This document shows positions 1 to 11,100 of a stretch of DNA of 64,000 nt, one piece after another (within the stretch, counting starts at the first letter, position 1; every line of letters starts with the position of its first letter). Under the pieces are notes generated by a model, which saw only the letters and a program-made list of their open reading frames with translations, was not told the DNA's origin and did not search any database. This stretch comes from Scylla paramamosain (Eukaryota > Arthropoda > Malacostraca > Decapoda > Portunidae). A program made the position numbers and the translations under genes. The stretch is taken from NCBI RefSeq assembly GCF_035594125.1, contig NW_026973729.1:372001-436000 (forward strand). The letters are read 5' to 3'.

Positions 1-2538
1 CTTCTTTATATACAGGAGTTTTTGCGTTTTTTGGCTTGTGGTTCCTGTGAACCACAAGTTCTTTTGCCCGAAAATAATAAGACTCTCATTATACATGTTT
101 CTCGTAATGTCCTTATCTTTTCCAATAGGGAGTGCTTTGCATCCATTTTCGCGTTTTTTGTAGGTAACAAGTTAAAAAACACTCAAAATATACCTTTTTG
201 GTAATGTTATTCTATTTCTTCATATTGGTTGGTTTTCATCTGTTTTAGCGTTTTTCTACATAAAACACCGAAAAGACACGTTTTCAGTAATTTTGTTTTC
301 GATTCCCTAAGAATATTCCCAGAATTTTGGCATCTTAGTACCTATGAAGATGAATAACAAAACAAAAAAAGAAAATTTCATTTTTTTTTTCTCTATAAAG
401 TGATATTTGTGGGTTTTAGCTTTTTTGGTACTTAAGGACTTAAAAACACTCATAATACACGTGTTTCGTAATGTCCTTTCTTTTCCAAAAAATAGGGTTT
501 TTTGCATGTATTTAAGTGGTTTTATTGGTAACATGATCAAAAACACTCAAAATACATGTCTTTGGTAATGTTCTTCTGTTTCATCATTAGGTGTATTTTG
601 CATGCGTGTTAGTGTTTTGGTATATAAGGAGCTCAAAAACACTTAAAGGCAAGTTCTTGGTAAAAATTCGTTTTACTCCGATATAATGTGATTGCCCTCC
701 TTTTTAGTGTTTTATTGCCTATCAAGCTCAAAAACACTCAAAAAGACACTTTTCTGGTAAAGTAATTTTTTTTCCCAACAAATCTATTTTTGCATGCAAT
801 TTGCGGTTTTGGTAACTAAAAATGTTAAAAGCACTCAAAATACATGCATTTAGTAAGATTGTTCTGTTTCTCAATTAATAGTGTTATACATGAGTTTTAG
901 CATTTTGGTATCTAGGGAACCTCTCCATATACACAAGATTTTTCGTTTTTTGCCTTGTGGTTCTTTTGAACTATAAAACACTCATTATATACTTTTCTTG
1001 CAATGTCGTTTTGTTTCCCAATATAGAGTGCTTTGCATCAATTTTCGCGTTTTTTATAGGTACCAAGCTCAAAAACATTCAAAATATACGTTTTTAGTAA
1101 CGTCTTTCTATTTCTTGATATTCGTTGCTTTCCATCGTTTTAGCGTTTTTCTACGTAAAACACTGAGAAGACACGTTTTCAGTAACTTTGTTTTGGATTC
1201 CCATATAGAGTGATTTCCTTATTATTTATCGTTTTGGTGACTAACATGCTAAAAAACACTCAAAACACAGATTTTTGGTAAGGTCGTTTAATTTCCTCAT
1301 ATAGGAGGCTTTGCATGCACTTTAGGGTTGGGTCCGAAAAAAAAAGCTGAAATTAACTTTTTTGATAATATTGTTTTATCATATGATTGCCCTGAATTTT
1401 CCCAGAATTTTGGTATCTCAGTACCTGTGAAAATGAATAAAAAAAAAATTCCTATTCCGAAAAAAAAGCTGAAATGAACTTTTTTGATAATATTGTTTTA
1501 TCATATGTTTGCACTGAATTTTCCCAGAATTTTGGTATCTCGGTACCTATAAAGATGAACAGCAAAAAAAAAAAAGGAAAAAAATTCCTTTTTTTTTTCT
1601 AAATTAAGAGTGTTATTTTTGTGTTTTAGCTTTTTGGTACTTAAGGAACTTAAAAAAAACACTCATAATACACGTTTCTCGTAATGTACTTTTGTTTCCC
1701 AAACATAATGTTGTTTGCATGTATTTAAGTGTTTTTATTGATAACATGACCAAAAACACTGAAAATACATGTTTTTGGTAATGTTATTTTGTTTTTCCAT
1801 AAAGTGTGTTTTCCATGCGTTTTAGCAGTTTTCTCTATAGGGAGCTCAAAAACACTTAAAGGCAAGTTTTTGGTATAAATTAGTGTTATTCCAATGTAAT
1901 ATGATTGCGCTGCTTTTTAGTGCTTTATTGCCTATCACGTTGAAAAACACTTAAAAGACACTTTTCTGGTAATGTCATTTTTTCTCTCAGATAAAGGTGG
2001 TTTCACATGCAATTTGGGGTTTTGGTAACTAAGAATGTGAAAAGCACTCAAAATACCCGCATTTAGTAAAGTTGTTCTGTTTCTCAATTAAGAGTGTTAT
2101 TCATGAGTTTCAGCATTTTGGTATCTAGGAAATCTCTCCATATACACTAGTTTTTGCGTTTTTTGCTTTTAACTATAAAACAATCATTATACACTTTTCT
2201 TGCAATGTCCTTTTGTTTCCCAATATAGAGTGCTTTGCATATATTTTCGCGTTTTTTATAGGTAAAAAGCTCAAAAATACTCAAAATATACCTTTTTGGT
2301 AACGTTTTTCTATTTCTTGATAATGGTTGGTTTCCATCCGTTTTAACGTTTTTCTACGTAAAACACTGAGAAGACACGTTTTCAGTAACTTGTTTTGGAT
2401 TCCCATATAGAGTAAGTTGCTTATTACTTATCGTTTTGGTGACTAACATGCTAAAAACACTCAAAACACAGATTTCTGGTAAGGTCGTTTCATTTCCTCA
2501 TATTGGAGGCTTTGCATGCACTTTAGGGTTTGGTACAA
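1..2538 (-). repeat. Satellite HOR array, minus polarity
   Basis: This is AT-rich tandem satellite reading in reverse: the monomer box appears as CAAAAACACTCAAAATAC and similar. Successive blocks follow the reverse order of the HOR seen elsewhere. Equivalent GATCAAAAACACTC-type markers lie near 535 and 1749, about 1.2 kb apart, so roughly two HOR units are present. Short open frames inside are satellite readings with no domain. The block ends near 2538, where the sequence switches abruptly to plus-polarity satellite after a short G-rich junction. No gene is seen. Confidence 0.9.
35..58. other. Hairpin-forming satellite variant
   Basis: A perfect 9-bp inverted repeat (CTTGTGGTT / AACCACAAG) with a 6-base loop lies in the monomer that normally carries only the AACCACAAGG half. 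The same variant recurs at 12748-12771 and 16731-16754. It marks one HOR subtype. No function is claimed. Confidence 0.7.
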
Positions 2539-3644
2539 AACAGGGGGAAAAAATGGCATTACCAGAAGTATCTTTTCAGTGTTTTTGAGCGTGTTAGGCA
2601 ATAAAGCACTAAAAGCAGGGCAATCATTTTACATTGGAATAAAACCAACTTTAACCAAGAACTTGCCTTGAAGTGTTTTTCAGCTCCTTACATACCAAAT
2701 CGCTAAAACGCATGGAAAGCACTCCTTTATGAAGAAGCAGAATAACATTACCAAAAACAAGTGTTTTGAGTACTTTTTTTTATCATGTTACCTATAAAAA
2801 CCCTTAAATACATGCAAATATCCCCATATTTGGGAAACGAAAGGACATTAGGAGAAATGTGTATTATGAATGTTTTTAAGTTCCTTAAATACCAAAACGT
2901 TAAAACCTACAAATAACACTCTTAATAGAGAAAAAAAAAATAGTATTTTTGTTTTTTTTGTTATTGATGTTCATAGGTACCAAGATGCCAAAATTCTGGC
3001 AAAATTCAGGGAAATTATGTAGAAAAAACATTATCAAAAAAGTTAATCTTTTTTTTCGGAGTTATGTTCCAAACCATAAAGTGTATGCAAAAGCCACCTA
3101 TCTGATAAAATTTAACGACTTTACAAGAAATTTGTCTTTTGAGTGTTTTTCTGGATGTTAGGCACCAAAACGATAAATAATATGAAAGTCACTCTATATG
3201 GAAATCCAAAACAAAATTACTGAAAACGTGTCTTTTAAAAGATTTACGTAGAAAAACGCTAAAACGGATGCAAACCAACCAATATGTAGAAATATAATAA
3301 TATTAGCAAAAAAGTATATTTTGTGTGTTTTTGAGCTTGTTACATAAAAAAAAGAGAAAATGGATGCAAAGCACTCTATATAAGGAAAAAAAAAAAGGAC
3401 ATAACGAGAAACGTGTATAATGAGTGTTTTGTAGTTTCACCAGAATCACAAGGCAAAAAACGCAAAAACTCGACTATGGAGAAGTTTCTAAGATACCAAA
3501 ATACTGAAACTCATGAATAACACTCTTAATCAAGACACAGAAGAATCTTACTAAATGCGTGTATTTTGAGTGTTTTTTTTAATTCTTAGTTACCAAAACC
3601 CCAAATTCCATGCAAAACTAGCTTTATGTGGGAAAAAAATTACA
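2539..3644 (+). repeat. Satellite HOR unit, plus polarity
   Basis: About one HOR unit of plus-polarity satellite. It carries subtype markers shared with 16925-18158: ACCAAATCGCTAAAA near 2695, and CTTTTAAAAGATTTACG near 3230 in place of the usual TTTTCAGTGTTTTACG. The right edge is interrupted by a retroelement 3' tail. No gene is seen. Confidence 0.88.
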
Positions 3645-3799
3645 CTGAGGCATTTGGGAAGAGTAAGAGAAAATTACAAATTTATGGATGGGGATGATAG
3701 GTGGAAATAGGTAGGCATATTTCATACAAGTACTGCCACTTATAGGCCTGATGCCTTCTTGCAGATTTACTTATTTTTTATGTTCTTATGTTGTTATTA
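3645..3799 (+). mobile_element. Lone 3' tail of a CR1/L2-like non-LTR element
   Basis: About 155 bp unrelated to the satellite interrupts the array. It ends in GCAGATTTACTTATTTTTTA followed by TGTTCTTATGTTGTTATT. The same terminal sequence ends the larger coding relic at 7350-8147, so this is the 3' end of the same family. Ending in short TTCTTATG-type repeats rather than poly(A) is typical of CR1/L2-type elements. No coding potential remains. The right-hand satellite flank matches that of the 8147 insertion, so the two copies probably descend from one insertion duplicated with its flank. Confidence 0.7.
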
Positions 3800-4655
3800 C
3801 TTTTCATTATTTCAGTGTTTTTCAGCTATTACGTGAAAAAAAATGCCAAAATGCATGAAAAGCACCCTATATGAAGAAAAGAGCGATATTACGAGAAACG
3901 TGCATTATGAGTGTTTTTGAGATTCTTAGGTACCAAAACGCTGAAACTCATGAATAACACTCTTAATTGAGATGCAGAACAACCTTACCAAATTCGTGTA
4001 TTTTGAGTGTTTTTCACATTCTTAGTTACCAAAACCCCAAATTTCATGCGAAACTAGCTTTATGTGGAAAAAAAAAAAGACATTACCAGAAGAGTGTCTT
4101 TTGAGTGTTTTTGAGCGTGTTAGGCAATAAAGCACTAAAAAGCAGGGCAATCACATTACATGGGAATAAAACCAAATTTTACCAAGAACTTGCCTTTAAG
4201 TGTTTTTGAGTTCCTTACATATTGAAACGCTATAATGCATGCAAAACACCCTTTATGGAGAAACAGAAAAACATTACCAAAAACATGTATTTTGAGTTTT
4301 TATGATCATGTCACCTATAAAAACGCTTAAATACATGCAAAGAACCCTCTATTTGAGAAACGAAAGGACATTATGAGAAACGTGTATTATGAGTGTTTTT
4401 AAGTTCTTTAAGTACCAAAAACCTAAAACCCACAAATAACACTCTTTATAGAGAAAAAAAAAAATAAATAAAAAAAAAACATTTTTTTTTTTTGTTATTC
4501 ATCTTCATAGGTACCAAGATGCCAAAATTCTAGCAAAATTCAGGGAAATGATGTGGAAAAAAGAACATTATCAAAAAAGTTAATTTTAGATTTTTTTCGG
4601 ACTGTTATGTACCACACCCTAAAGTGCATGCAAAGCCACCTACTTTCCAAGAAGC
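3800..4655 (+). repeat. Satellite HOR segment duplicated at 8148-8990
   Basis: Plus-polarity HOR satellite beginning with the rare monomer TTTCAGCTATTACGTG, then GAGATTCTTAGGTACC. Both markers recur in the same order after 8147, so this block and 8148-8990 are duplicates about 4.3 kb apart. No gene is seen. Confidence 0.85.
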
Positions 4656-7349
4656 GTGTATTGAGTGTTTTTGAGATTCCTCGGTATCAACACATGAGAA
4701 CACATAAATAGCACTCAATGTGGAAAAAAAAAAATAAAAATAAAAAACTACCAAAAATGTGTATTTTAGTGTATTTCACATTTATAGATAACAAAACGCA
4801 AAAATGCATCCCGATCACCTTATATGTAAAAAAGAAAAAACATTTACATAAAGGTGTATTTTGAGTATTTATTATCGTTTTAGGAAGAGAAACGTACAAA
4901 AACGTCAAAATGGATGCAAACTACTTAATAAGGGATACGAAAAGACACTACGAGAAACGTTTATTATAAATGTTTTTGAACTTCTTAATTATGAAAACGC
5001 TTAAAACGCATGAATAGTACTCTATATCAAGAAATAGAGAGAAAAAAAAACGTGTAATTTGAGTGTATTTCACATTCTTAGATGCCATATCGTGAAAATA
5101 CATATAATTTACCCTATATGGCGAAACAAAAAGTGATTAAGAAAATCGCGCATTATGAGTGTTTTTGAGTTTCTTAGGTACAAAAACGCAAAAACACATG
5201 AATCTTGTTTCGCACAAAAAAACATGGAAAAAAACCCTATAAAGGAAAACGAAACAATATTACCAAAATCGTGTCTTTTTTTGGATTTACTTACGTAATG
5301 AAACGCTGAAACCCATGCAAAAAAAAAAAAATAAAATAAAATAAAATAAAATAAAAATAAATAAATAAATAAATAAATAAAGTAAATAAATAAATAAAAA
5401 TAAATACTGAGAAACAGTATACCTTTACCAAAAACCGTGTATTTTAAGAGTTTTTGAGTTTGTTACATAGAAAAAAAAAGCTACATTACCAAAAACATAT
5501 CTCTGAAGTTTTTAGGAGCTTCTTACGTCCAAAAAAGTGCTAAAAGGCATGCAAAACTTTCTTATTGAGAAAAAGAATAACATCACCGAAAAATGAATTG
5601 AAACTTCATTTTCAGAAACATGTCTTTTGAATGTCTTTTGGAGCAGGTTCGGCACAAAAGCACAAAAAGGATGAAAAACACTCTATAGCTATATATATAT
5701 TACCTAGACACGTTGTCTTTTTTAGCTGCTTACGTACCAAAACGCTTAAAACACTGTTTGAAATACAAAACAAAATAACTTTACCAAAAACGTGTATTTT
5801 TAGTGTTTATGAGCTTGTTACGCAAAAAAAAAAAAACACCAAAATATAAAGTACACCACATCGGAAAAGAAAAGAACATTACGAGAGACGTGTATTTTGA
5901 TTTTTTTTTTCTTTCGAGCTTCTTAGGGAACAAAACGCTTAAACGCATAAATAGCTCTCTATTTGGATAAACAAAACAACATTACAAAAATTGTGTATTT
6001 TGAGTGTTTTTCACAGAAAACAAAACGCCAAAATACATGTAAATCGCCCTCTATGGTGAAATAAAACGACATTATAGGAAACATATCTTAAGTGTTAGAC
6101 AACAAAACGCTAAAAATCATAGAGAGGACTCGATATCGAAAAAACAAAACATCATTACCAAAACTTTTCCTTTTCAGTGTTTTGAGGTACCTATGAAAAA
6201 GCTTAAAACATTGAAAATCCCCTTGATCGTGACACAGAGTAATATTACCAAAATGAAATATGAAATGATTGTTTTTGAGCTTGTTACATTGCCAAAATGC
6301 ATGTATAGTATACTATATAGGTAAACAAAAGGACCTTACGAGAAACGCGTATTTGGAGTGTTTTCGAGCTTGTTAGGTAACAAAACGCGAAAACGCGTTT
6401 GAATAGAACTCTATATAGACAAACAGAACAACATTGTCAAAAACTTGTATTTTGAGTGTTTTTTACATTGTTAGGTACCAAACGGTAAAATGGAAGCGAA
6501 TCACCCTATATAGGAGAACAATGTGAAATTACCAGAAGCGTGTCTTTTTAGTTTTTTTTTTTTTTTGAGCGTTTTAGGCACCAAAACGCTAAAATGCATG
6601 AAGAACACCCTATTTTCAATTAAAAAAAAAACAGCTTGGTTTACCAAGCGTTTCTCATATTATGTAGCAAAACATCATAATGCATGCAGATCTCTATATG
6701 AAGAAGCAAAACTATATTACAGGAAACTTGAGTGTTAGGAATCAAAATGCTAAAAAGCATTGAAAGCACCCTATTTGGCAATATAAAATAACATTACCAA
6801 GAAAGTATCTTTAGAGTGTTTTTGACCTTCTTACGTGCGAAATCGCTGAAACGCATGCAAAACAACCTTTATGGAGAAACAGAATAACATTACCAAAAAC
6901 TTGTATTTTGATTGTTTTTGTGCTTGTTAAGTACAAAAATGCCAAATTACACGCAAAGCATCCTACATGGAGAAAACAAAGGACATTACGAGAAAAGTGT
7001 ATTATGAGAGATTTTGAGCTTTTTAGGTAACAAGATTAAAAAACACATGATTAGCACTTTATATGGAAAAACAACTCTACCGAAAACTTTTACTTAAACT
7101 CTTTTTCATATTGTTAAGTACCAAAAGACAAAATGCATTGGAAGCCCCCTTTATCGGGAAACGAAACGACATTATCATCAACGTGCCTTTTGAGTGTTTT
7201 TCAACGTGTTAGACACCAGAACGCTAAAAAACATGGAAAGCACTCTATAAAGGAATACAAAACAACATTACTAAAAACGTGTTTTATAGGTTCTTATGTA
7301 CAGAAACGCTAAAACCCATGCAAAACACCCTTTATGGAGAAGCGAAATA
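4656..7349 (+). repeat. Diverged monomeric satellite
   Basis: About 2.7 kb of plus-polarity monomers of roughly 90-105 bp. Each shows weakened versions of the GTGTTTTTGAG box, the ACCAAAACGCTAAAA segment and the ATGCAAA segment. Neighbouring monomers differ strongly and no 1.1-kb period is apparent. This looks like older satellite flanking the homogenised HOR, a layout known from primate alpha satellite; that parallel is only an analogy. No gene is seen. Confidence 0.82.
5319..5406. repeat. A-rich (AAATA/AAAT)n microsatellite
   Basis: A run of A followed by AAAATA and AAAT repeats, inside a satellite monomer after a GAAACCCATGCAAAA segment. It probably expanded from the monomer's own A-rich stretch. 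Confidence 0.85.
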
Positions 7350-8147
7350 AATATTTCGTTGATAAATTACATTCAGGAAAGTTAGGGAACATCCCTTACA
7401 GAAGAAAAAGATCGCAGAAGAATGATCCTAAATGGATGACTGAGGTTAAAACACTACATAGGGCGAAGGAGAAGTATATATGAGATTAAAGACAGGGGAA
7501 GTGGTTTTAAGGCCATAATATAATGAATTAGAAAAGTCAGGAGTTTAACAAGGAAAGCTAAAAATAGTTATGAATTAAAGGTAGCCAGCCAAGCGAAGAT
7601 GGACCTCAAGGGATTTTATCAGGCATATAAGACGAAGAATAGAGAAACAATAGTTCCTTAAAGACAGCAGAATGGGACCTGATTAGTTGTTAGGAGGAGA
7701 TTAGTAAAATTGTGAGCGAGTATTTCTTTATTGTCTTTGCCCAGGAAAACATGCAGGATTTGCCGAATAGTGAGAAGATATTTAGAATAGAAAAAGATGA
7801 GAAGCTGACAGATATTACCATAAATAAAAGAGATAGTGGAACAGGAGATAGAAAAGTTGAAAAGTTCAAGTCACCAGGACCAGATGAAATATATTCCACA
7901 GTATTTAAGGAAAGGAAAAAGGTTATAAGTAATCTGTTAGTTTGTGTCCTTAGGAAATCATTTTAGTCATGTGAGGTATCGGTAATTCGGAGGCAGGCGA
8001 ATATAGTACCTACCTTTAAGAAAGGAGATAAAACTTTAACGTCTAACCTGTCAGCTTAACTTCTGCTGAATGTAAAATAATGGAGTCAATAATAGCTGAT
8101 TCTTCTTGCAGATTTACTTATTTCTTATGTTCTTATGTTCTTATTAC
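7350..8147 (+). mobile_element. Decayed CR1/L2-like non-LTR retrotransposon fragment
   Basis: An 800-bp insertion with non-satellite composition. Its translated pieces resemble the linker and N-terminal reverse transcriptase of CR1/L2-like elements. The 5' part, the catalytic RT core and the C-terminus are missing. The sequence jumps from an ESII-like RT motif directly into a 3' tail ending in TTCTTATG-type repeats, so a large internal deletion has occurred. Plus-polarity satellite flanks both sides. The same 3' tail occurs alone at 3645-3799. Confidence 0.8.
7424..8100 (+). pseudogene. Reverse-transcriptase pseudogene fragment
   Basis: Broken coding remnant of a non-LTR polymerase. Pieces in order are: PKWMTEVKTLHRAKEKY (7424 on); RKAKNSYELKVASQAKMDLK leading to FYQAYKTKNRE (7551 on, different frame, then stop); EYFFIVFAQENMQDLP and, further on, KFKSPGPDEIYSTVFKE (7712-7966, stop); ANIVPTFKKGDK (7997 on); and SAECKIMESIIAD (8062 on, a third frame). 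SPGPDEI and P-F-KKGDK are standard N-terminal RT landmarks of CR1/L2/jockey-type elements. At least three frame changes and two in-frame stops make it non-functional. The YADD catalytic block is absent. The family call rests on motif recognition, and the clade is uncertain. Confidence 0.78.
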
Positions 8148-11100
8148 CAAAAGCGTGTATTTTCAGTGTTTTTTCAGCTATTACGTGAAAAAAATGCCAA
8201 AATGCATGCAAAGCACCCAATATGAAGAAAAACAGCGACATTACGAGAAACGTGCATTATGATTGTTTTTGAGATTCTTAGGTACCAAAACGCTGAAACT
8301 CATGAATAACACTCTTAATTGAGATACAGAACAACCTTACCAAATGTGTGTATTTTGAATGTTTTTCACATTCTTAGTAACCAAAACCCCATATTGCATG
8401 CAAAAAATAGCTTTATGTGGAAAAAAAATGACATTATCAGAAGTGTCTTTTGAGTGTTTTTGAGCGTGTTAGGCAATAAAGCACTATAAAGCAGGCAATC
8501 ATATTACATTGGAATAAAACCAAATTTTACCAAGAACTTGCCTTTAAGTGTTTTTGAGCTCCTTACATATTGAAACGCTAAAACGCATGCAAAACACCCT
8601 TTATGGAGAAACAGAAAAACATTACAAAAAACATGTATTTTGAGTGTTTTTGATCAAGTTACCTATAAATACGCTTAAATACATGCAAAGAACCCTATAT
8701 TTGGGAAACGAAAGGACATTATGAGGAACGTGTATTATGAGTGTTTTTAAGTTCCTTAAGTACCAAAAAGCTAAAACCCACAAATAACACTCTTTATAGA
8801 GAAATAAATAAATAAATAAAAAAATATCATTTTTTTTTTTTTGTTATTCATCTTCATAAGTACCAAGATGCCAAAATTCTGGCAAAATTCAGGGAATTTA
8901 TGTGGAAAAAAGAACATTATCAAAAAAGATTTTTTTTCGGAATGTTATGTACGAAACCCTAAAGTGCATGGAAAGCCACCTATATATGGAAATTACACGA
9001 CTTGACAAGAAACCTGTCTTTTGACTGTTTTTTAGCATGTTAGGCACCAAAACGATAAATACCATTGAAGTAACTCAATATGGGAATCCAAAACAAAATT
9101 ACTGAAAACATGTCTTCTCAGTGTTTTACGTAGAAAAACACTAAAACGGATGCAAACCAACCAATACGAAGAAATAGAAAAACATCCCCAAAAACGTATA
9201 TTTTGAGTGTTTTTGAACTTGTTACCTATACAAAAACGCGAAAATGCATGCAAAGCATTCTCTATTTGGAAACAAAAGGACATTACGAGAAACGTGTATA
9301 ATGAGTGTTTTATACTTTCACAAGATCCACAAGGCAAAAAACACAAAAACTCGTATATATGGAGAAGTTTCTTAGATACCAAAATGCTGAAACTCATGAA
9401 TAAAACTCTTAATAGAAAAACAGAATAAATGCGTGTATTTTGAGTGTTATTTCACATTCTTAGTAAAAAAAAAAACGAAATTCCATGCGAATATAGCTTT
9501 ATGTGGGAAAAAAACGACATTACCAGAAAAGTGTCTTTTGAGTGTTTTTGAGAGTGTTAGGGAATAAAGCACTAAAAAGTAGGGCAATCACATCACATGG
9601 AATAAAACCAACGTTTACCAAGAACTTGCCTTTAAGTGTTTTTCAGCTCCTTATATGCGCTAAAACGAATGCAAAATACACTTTATATAGAAATAAAATA
9701 ACATAACCAACAACAGGTATTTTAAGTGTTTTTAATCATGTTATCTATAAAAACGCTTAAATACATGCAAAGAACCTTATGTTTGGGAAAGAAAAGGATA
9801 TTAGAGAAACGTGTATTATGAGTGTTTTCCAGTTCCTTAAGAACCAAAAAGCTAAAACCCACAAGTAACACTCTTTATTCAGAAAAAAAAAAAATAGATA
9901 AATAGAAAAACAAAATTCTGCAAATTCTGCAAATTCTGCCAAAATTCTGCAAATTCAGGGCAAATATTTGATAAAAGATCATTATCAAAAAATTTAATTT
10001 CAGCTTTTTTACGGACTGTTATTTACCAAACCCTAAAGTGCATGCAAAGTCACCTATATAAGGAAATTAAACGACTTTACCAGATACCTATCTTTTGAGT
10101 GATTTTCAGCTTCTTAGGCATCAAAACGATAAATAATATGGAAGTCACTCTATATGAGAATCCAAAACAAAATACTGAAAACGTGTCTTTTCTGTGTTTT
10201 AGGTAGAAAAACGCTAAATCGGATGCAAACCAACAAATATGAAGAAATAGAATATTACCAAAATGGTATATTTTGAGTGTTTTTAATCTTGTTACCTACA
10301 AAAAACGCGAAAAAGGATGCAAAGCACTCTATATTGGGAATCAAAGGACTTTACGAGAAACGTGAAAAATGAGAGTTTTATAGTTTCACAAGAACCACAA
10401 GGAAAAAACGCAAAAACTCGTGTATATGGAGAAGTTTCTTAGTTACCAAAATGCTGGTACTCATGAATAACACTCTTAAATGAGAAAAATAACAACCTTA
10501 CGAAATGCGTGTAATTTGAGTGTTTTTCACATTCTTATTTACCAAAACCCAAAATTGCATGTAAAACTAGCTTTATGTTGGTAAGAAATGACATTACCAG
10601 AAAAGTGACTTTGAATGTTTTTGAGCGTGTTAGGCAATAAAGCACTAAAAAGCAGGGCAATAACATTACATGGGAATGAAACCAACTTTTACCAAGAACA
10701 AGCCTTTAAGTTTTTTTTGAGCTCCTTACATACCAAAACGCTAACACGAATGCAAAACACCCTTTATGGAGAATTAGAATAACATTACCAAAAACATGTA
10801 TTTTGAGTGTTTTTGATCATGCTACCTATATAAACGCGAAAATACATGCAAAGAACCCTATGTTTGGGAAACGAAAGGACATTACGAGAAACGTTTATTA
10901 CGAGAAACGTGTTTTTAAGTTCCTTAAGAACCAAAAAACTAAAACCCACAAATAACACTCTTTATAAAGAAAAAATAAATAAATATATAAAAAAAACGGC
11001 AATTTTTTTTTTTTTTGTTATTCATCTTCATAGATACCGAGATGCCAAAAAAAAAATTATGTGATAAAAAATATTATCAAAAAAGTTAATTTTAGCTTTT

